Below are positions 57,477 through 64,000 of a DNA stretch of 64,000 nucleotides, piece by piece. The notes under the pieces were generated by a model that saw nothing but the letters and a program-made list of their open reading frames with translations, was not told where the DNA came from and made no database searches. The stretch is taken from NCBI GenBank assembly GCA_963971535.1, contig OZ020589.1:77970159-78034158 (forward strand), in the 5' to 3' direction. The stretch is from Notolepis coatsorum (taxonomy: Eukaryota; Chordata; Actinopteri; Aulopiformes; Paralepididae). The translations under genes were made by a program, and so were the position numbers. Numbering within the stretch: position 1 is the first letter of the stretch; each line of letters starts with the position of its first letter.

Positions 57477-58929
57477 TTGTAAATGTTCTGGAGAGTGGGA
57501 AGCCCCCCTCCAATTGTGCGCTCGGCTGAACGGGCCACTCTCTGTAGTCTGCAGTGCTACGGTCTTGTGCGGTGCTATTCCCAAACCAGGAGGTGATATT
57601 GCCAATCAGGATGCTCTCTATTGTACATGAGTAGAAGTTCTTAAGGATCTTCTGACTGACTTGGAACTTCCTTAGGCGCCTGAGGAAGTAGAGGCGTTGC
57701 CGTGCCTTCTTCACAACACTGTCAATGTGTGTGGTCCATGTCAAGTCCTCGGATATGTGGGCTCCGAGGTACTTAAAACTGTTCACTCTCTCAACCGGTG
57801 CCCCGTCGATGCTGAGGGGGCTGTAGTCCCTGACCTCCGACCTCCTAAAGTCCACAATCATCTCCTTTGTTTTGCTGACGTTCAGGGAGAGGCTGTTCTC
57901 TTGGCACCATCCCGCCAGGACCTTGACCTCTTCCAGGTAGGCCCTCTCGTCGTTTGCAGAGATCAGGCCCACCACTACTGTGTCGTCAGAAAATTTGATG
58001 ATTGTGTTGTTGTTCCGCTGAGCCACACAGTCATGTGTGTACAGGGAGTAGAGGAGGGGACTCAGAACACAGCCCTGGGGGGCCCTTATGTTGAGGGTGA
58101 TGGATGAGGAGGTGCAGTTGCCTGCTCTCACCACCTGGGGTGTACCCGTCAGGAAGTCCAAGACCCACTGGCAGAGGTCATAGTTCAAGCCCAGGTCCCT
58201 GAGCTTGGCTATGAGTTTGGAGGGGACTATGGTATTGAATGCTGAGCTGTAGTCGATGAATAGCATTCTCACATAGTTCCCCTGCCTCTTGTCCAGGTGT
58301 GATGTTGCTGTGTGCAGCACATGGGCTATGGCGTACTCCGTGGACCTGTTGGGGCGGTATGCAAATTGCAGGGGGTCCAGGTTGATGGGGAGGGAGGAGC
58401 AGATGTAGCCCTTCACTAGCTTCTCAAAGCACTTCATGGCTATAGAGGTGAGAGCTACAGGGCGGTAGTCGTTGAGGCAAGCAGGCTTGGAGTTTTTGGG
58501 TACAGGGATGATAGTGGACTTCTTCAGACAGGTGGGGATGACAGCCTGTTCCAAGGACAGGTTAAATATGTCAGTGAATACCGGGGCCAGTTGGTCGGCA
58601 CAGACTTTTAGGACGCGGCCGGGGATACCGTCCGGTCCTGCTGCCTTCCTGATATTCACTTTCTTAAAGGTCCTCCTCACCTCATGTTCTGTTACCCTGA
58701 ACACTGAGTCTCCCTCAGCAGCCCCCCCCCCCCCCTCTCCGTTGCAGTGGCCTGTGGGCTGGTGTTGTTATTACCAGCCTCAAACCTCGCATAGAAGGTG
58801 TTGAGATCATTTGCTAAGGAGATGTCACTGTTCAGCTTGAGGGAGGTGCCTTTGTAATCTGTCATCGTTCTGAGGCCCTGCCACATAGCTCTGGAGTCAG
58901 CCTGTTCAAATTGCAGTTCAATTTTGGCA
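57477..58929 (-). pseudogene. Rex1-like RT, copy 2
   Basis: The main frame starts near 58704. Motifs: [53 protein letters not shown] (intact here, lost in copy 1), [19 protein letters not shown] and [13 protein letters not shown], where Ser replaces the usual Ala before [20 protein letters not shown] and the [18 protein letters not shown] region follow. A frameshift near 57555 and the SINE end the frame. A C run near 58725 separates the upstream piece (FEQADSRAMWQGLRTM). Confidence 0.88.
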
Positions 58930-58930
58930 C

Positions 58931-59592
<662 letters not shown>

Positions 59593-59822
59593 CTGGGAGT
59601 GGTGGGGGTAGCGTGGCTGTGAGATGATGAAGTTTCAGGGAGCAGTGGATGTGTCATCCATTGAGGCAGGTGGAAGGCTGCAGATAAATCACCTTATCAA
59701 GCCTGCCTTCTCCCTGCAGAGCTCGGGGAGCGGAGCAAAGGGGGGGAAATCCATCAACCTCCATAAATGGGACCTGAGTCAGAGATCACTCTCCCTCCCC
59801 ACGGCACGGCTCTGTACGTATA

Positions 59823-61436
59823 CGCTGGTACTAGGCCTCTGTATGTAGACCCTGGCACTAGGCCTCTGTACGTATACCCTGGCACTAGGCCTCTGTATGT
59901 AGACCCTGGTACTAGGCATCTGTACGTAGACCCTGGCACTAGGCCTCTGTACGTAGACCCTGGCACTAGGCCTCTGTACGTAGACCCTGGCACTAGGCAT
60001 CTGTACGTATACCCTGGCACTAGGCCTCTGTCTGTACGTATACCCTGGCACTAAACCTCTGACTGTATGTAGACCCTGGCACTAGGCCTCTGTACGTATA
60101 CCCTGGCACGAGGTCTCTGTACATATACCCTGGCACTAGGCCTCTGTATGTATACCCTGGCACTAGGTCTCTGTACATATACCCTGGCACTAGGTATCTG
60201 TACGTATACCCTGGCACTAGGCCTCTGTACGTATACCCTGGCACTAGGCCTCTGTACGTATACCCTGGCACTAGGCCTCTGTATGTAGACCCTGGCACTA
60301 GGTCTCTGTACGTATACCCTGGCACTAGGTCTCTGTATGTAGACCCTGGCACTAGGCCTCTGTACGTATACCCTGGCACTAGGTCTCTGTATGTAGACCC
60401 TGGCACTAGGTATCTGTACGTAGACCCTGGCACTAGGCCTCTGTACGTATACCCTGGCACTAGGCCTCTGTACGTATACCCTGGCACTAGGCCTCTGTAC
60501 GTATACCCTGGCACTAGGTCTCTGTACGTATACCCTGGCACTAGGTCTCTGTATGTAGACCCTGGCACTAGGCCTCTGTACATGTACCCTGGCACTAGGC
60601 CTCTGTATGTAGACCCTGGCACTAGGCCTCTGTACGTAGACCCTGGCACTAGGCCTCTGTATGTAGACCCTGTCACTAGGCCTCTGTATGTAGACTCTGG
60701 CACTAGGCCTCTGTATGTAGACCCTGGCACTAGGCCTCTGTATGTAGACCCTGGCACTAGGCCTCTGTACATATACCCTGGCACTAGGTCTCTGTACGTA
60801 TACCCTGGCACTAGGCCTCTGTACGTATACCCTGGCACTAGGCCTCTGTACGTATACCCTGGCACTAGGCCTCTGTCTGTACATCTGGCACTAGGTCTCT
60901 GTATGTAGACCCTGGCACTAGGGCTCTGTACGTAGACCCTGGCACTAGGCCTCTGTATGTAGACCCTGGCACTAGGTCTCTGTATGTAGACCCTGGCACT
61001 AGGGCTCTGTATGTAGACCCTGGCACTAGGTCTCTGTATGTAGACCCTGGCACTAGGACTCTGTATGTAGACCCTGGCACTAGGTCTCTGTATGTAGACC
61101 CTGGCACTAGGTCTCTGTATGTAGACCCTGGCACTAGGTCTCTGTATGTAGACCCTGGCACTAGGTCTCTGTATGTAGACCCTGGCACTAGGGCTCTGTA
61201 TGTAGACCCTGGCACTAGGCCTCTGTACGTAGACCCTGGCACTAGGGCTCTGTATGTAGACCCTGGCACTAGGTCTCTGTATGTAGACCCTGGCACTAGG
61301 GCTCTGTATGTAGACCCTGGCACTAGGTCTCTGTATGTAGACCCTGGCACTAGGGCTCTGTATGTAGACCCTGGCACTAGGCCTCTGTACGTAGACCCTG
61401 GCACTAGGTCTCTGTATGTATACCCTGGCACTAGGC
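59823..61436. repeat. 27-bp minisatellite, about 59 copies
   Basis: Unit ACCCTGGCACTAGGCCTCTG then TATGTAG or TACGTAT. Variants are regionally clustered: TACGTATA is common at 59830-60560 and TATGTAGA at 60900-61400, where GGTCTCTG and GGGCTCTG alternate as a 54-base higher-order unit. Because 27 is a multiple of three and the unit lacks stops in several frames, long nine-residue-repeat ORFs arise (473 codons at 60020-61441 minus). I regard these as non-coding. Confidence 0.97.
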
Positions 61437-61664
61437 CCCAATGAAGATATGGGAAAAACTCACTAAAAACCTATAGCAATAGGAAAAGAGCACGACAGGG
61501 AGGGGAGATGTCGGTGATAATATAGTGTTGCTATGGATGATCGATGGGTGGAGAATAAAACAGTAGAATAGTTGGTATGTATGTATATATATAATTATGT
61601 AATAAAACACATATATATGCACACAAGGTACATTATTTAAAAATATATATAAAATAGAGCTAAG

Positions 61665-61768
<104 letters not shown>

Positions 61769-62760
61769 AAGAAAAAGCATAGGGAAACTAGTGTTGGTAT
61801 GAAAATAAGATAAAGGCTTTAATGTCAAGGCTCGGAGCTCAAAATATCAGAGTCATATTCCATTTGGATGAATGTATGCACAGTATGTATTCCGCTCTGA
61901 TCCATTTGAAGTATGGGGGCAACATAGAGAAGATCGCACCACCTTGCCCATCACCACGAGACATCCACCACCTTGGCCATTACCACGAGACATCACTCAC
62001 AGAGAGACAGGGAGACAGGGAGACGGGGACAGGGGTTCGAGCATTCCCGTGTTTGTAGTGGGCCGACATAAATAAATAAATACATGTAATAAGCATATAT
62101 ATGAATAGAATAGAATAGAAGTACTTAGCCCAGCAATGAAGTAGAGCAGGCACGGTTTAGACGTTGTAGGTCGGACAGAGGACGATATGAAGCTGATCCA
62201 TGACCTCAGTGGTGCTCATAACCAATATGGAGTAGAACAGTCATTGTAGTCTGTATAATGACATACTAACACTTGAGTCAATGACTCAGAGAGACAGGGA
62301 GACAGGGACAGGGATTAGAGAGTTCCCGTGTTTGCAGTGGGCAGACATAGGAGCAATAGATACATACATGTAATAAGCATATATGCATACATAGTAGCAA
62401 TAGAATCAAAGTATAAGAAAATTATGAAATTAAGAACAAAGAGGCAGAGGACTGCAAGCGCTAGTATACAGGATGAGATACAAGGTAGGCAAAGACTCTA
62501 TGGCCAGCGGATTAATTTTTTACCCTAGAAATCGATAGGAGGCCCGCATTTTGTGAACGCAGAGCACGAGCGGGCGAGTATCGTGAAATGAGATTGGATA
62601 GATAGAGCGGTGTGAGCCTATTTTAAAAAGATTAAGTGAGGAGTAGCACTTTAAAGTCAGATCTGGCTTGAATGTGAAGCCAGTGTAGGGTTGACCACAT
62701 TGGTGTGATATCACATTTTCTAGTTTTAGTTAGTATCCATGCAGCCGCATTTGGCCAGTG
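61769..62760. other. Repeat-like noncoding region
   Basis: A block of about 100 bases is duplicated (61996-62100 and 62286-62385), sharing AGAGAGACAGGGAGACAGGG, TTCCCGTGTTTG and TACATGTAATAAGCATATAT. 62600-62760 (TGTGAAGCCAGTGTAGGGTT, AGCCGCATTTGGCC) resembles widespread fish repeat text, but I cannot place it in a family. Confidence 0.45.
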
Positions 62761-64000
62761 TTTACATCAACCCAAACGAACCCAACCCAAGGGTTCGATT
62801 CAACTGGACTAAACAAGGCAGGTGTGAAACCTTAGCTCAACCTATCATAATCTAATTGGATTGATTTTTTAGTTTTATGTGAAGATTTTGCCACTATCCA
62901 GTAATAGAGATCAATAGAATTTCTATATACAGTAATGTTTGGATGAATGAAGATGAAGATCTTGTTTATTTGTTCCTTCTCTTTTCTTTTTTTTACTTAA
63001 TTTGCAATTTAAGTATAATTTTTAATGGTGGACCTTACCAAGAGTAGCTTTCTATTCTATCAGGGTAAAATATGTAATGTGGTCTAACAGTGACCTCTAG
63101 ACAAAAGATGACAACATGGTAGGCTACTGTACTGTGCTTTGTTTAAAATGTGTGTCTGATGTGTGGGTTGGATTTCAGTGAGGATAGGGGGAGGGGTTGT
63201 TACTGCTGTCCACACCTCAGGTTCTACCAAGAGAGGTCTGGAGAAATCCACAGTATAATAAGTTTGGATACTTCAAATACATCTAGCAATAATTTGACAT
63301 TCTCTAAAGCAGAGACCTACAGTACATGTACTTAGTACAGAGTGGAGGGTGACTACTCATTTCATTCATTAATACGGTACCTACCTGCCAGTGCAAGTTA
63401 TTTATAAATCAGTGTAAGCTGCAGGTATTTAACATAATGGATGGATGTCATGTGTTCAGGCAATCAATGAACTGCTCTACACCGTCAACAACTGCACTTT
63501 GAGGAGGGCCTTTTAAAGGGTGACGTAACATTTAATTCATTATGGCCAATTGATTTAAGATTAAGTTAAAACTAGCTAGATGAATAATATTGATATGTGG
63601 ATTGGAGACGTCTGAGAGACTGAAGACATCTAGAGGCATGTAACTAGGACCAGTTGGGTTTAGGTGGAAACAAGAAAGATAACCTGATTAACAACCCACA
63701 CACACTCTGCCAGGAGACACACACATCACTTCACCCACCTAAATACCACTGTCTCATCTAAAACAAGACAAACTGGTTTTAGGTTAAGTTGATCACACAC
63801 ACACACACATCGTCCCAGATTGATTGATTACCACACACACACACACACACACACACATCAGAAACCACTCAAACAGAGACAACGAACCGGTCTACCCAGT
63901 AGGGAGGCGAATCCCAGACGAAAGGGGCAAACCCAATTTGTATAAAAACTGTATAAAAACTTGGGGCGCCCTCGTGGCGCATACCATAGTGCCTCGCTCA
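62761..64000. other. Noncoding end of window
   Basis: No recognised gene. Short CA tracts lie near 63797 and 63834-63857. The last 50 bases (GGGGCGCCCTCGTGGCGCA) might open a SINE but are cut by the window end. Confidence 0.45.

Larger units (their letters stand above)
56280..58930 (-). mobile_element. Rex1/Babar-like LINE, copy 2
   Basis: Tail at about 56285-56315 (AAGTTCAAGTTT repeats next to a CATCAT tract), a 3' UTR of about 500 bases, RT, and truncation at about 58930. Copy 1 (11028-13290) is its close relative. A SINE is inserted near the RT C-terminus. Confidence 0.9.

Noticed and set aside
59823-61436. CRISPR-like array
   Set aside because: Units are directly adjacent with no spacers and the genome is vertebrate. 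The same holds for the arrays at 29355, 35340 and 41920.
60020-61441. 473-codon minus-strand ORF of nine-residue repeats
   Set aside because: It is the 27-bp minisatellite read in frame. Other frames on both strands are open over the same region.
63950-64000. Start of a SINE
   Set aside because: Only about 50 bases remain before the window ends; no B-box is visible.

Overview
This is nuclear genomic DNA from a vertebrate, almost certainly a ray-finned fish. L2 LINEs, Rex1/Babar-like LINEs, a BEL/Pao element, a Tf1/sushi-type chromodomain Gypsy element, several hAT families and long CA/GA microsatellites sit together at a density typical of teleosts. I cannot name the species. There is no bacterial gene, CRISPR array or rRNA gene, and no complete host gene. 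The window is almost wholly nested transposable elements and tandem repeats, with one 200-base assembly gap at 37336-37535.

Layout. 1-11027 is an endogenous retrovirus-like provirus: the 5' LTR is cut by the window start and the 3' LTR is at 10219-11027. Its interior was hit by a TTAA-flanked, piggyBac-like block (1536-8528), which contains a broken LINE (3996-8500), itself split by an hAT MITE. The 3' LTR abuts the 3' UTR of a Rex1-like LINE (11028-13290). 13398-26207 is one BEL/Pao element with a 5-bp target duplication; its 5' LTR, gag and 3' LTR were each hit by a DNA transposon (hAT, Harbinger-like, hAT). 26486-29352 is a LINE scrap split by another hAT. 29355-31536 holds a minisatellite, a solo LTR and a LINE tail. 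31537-34440 is an L2 LINE with an 885-codon open ORF. 35340-36972 is a minisatellite invaded by a LINE. 37000-43700 is mostly tandem repeats plus a few weak host-exon candidates. 44046-50491 is a complete but frameshifted chromodomain Gypsy element. 50886-51754 is a truncated L1 with a 17-bp target duplication. 52037-54897 is a truncated second Gypsy-like pol. 55635-58930 holds an L2 tail and a Rex1-like LINE split by a tRNA-derived SINE. 59823-61436 is a 27-bp minisatellite, followed by low-complexity sequence to the end.

How it fits together. Target-site duplications give a relative order of insertions in several places: Rex1 LINE before ERV before TTAA element before (or bringing in) the LINE before the MITE; BEL before its two hATs and the Harbinger-like element; LINE (CTA)n tail before L2. 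Every reverse-transcriptase ORF except the L2 ORF is broken. I found no coherent new gene system. The strongest unusual signals are a self-priming arrangement in the Gypsy element (10-nt RNA 5' end to primer-site complementarity), a 2A-like ribosome-skipping motif in a LINE ORF, a pair of opposed tRNA-like pol III promoters inside a Harbinger-like element, and a cluster of short GTTGTCACAT-like motifs in the locus that received the Gypsy and L1 insertions.
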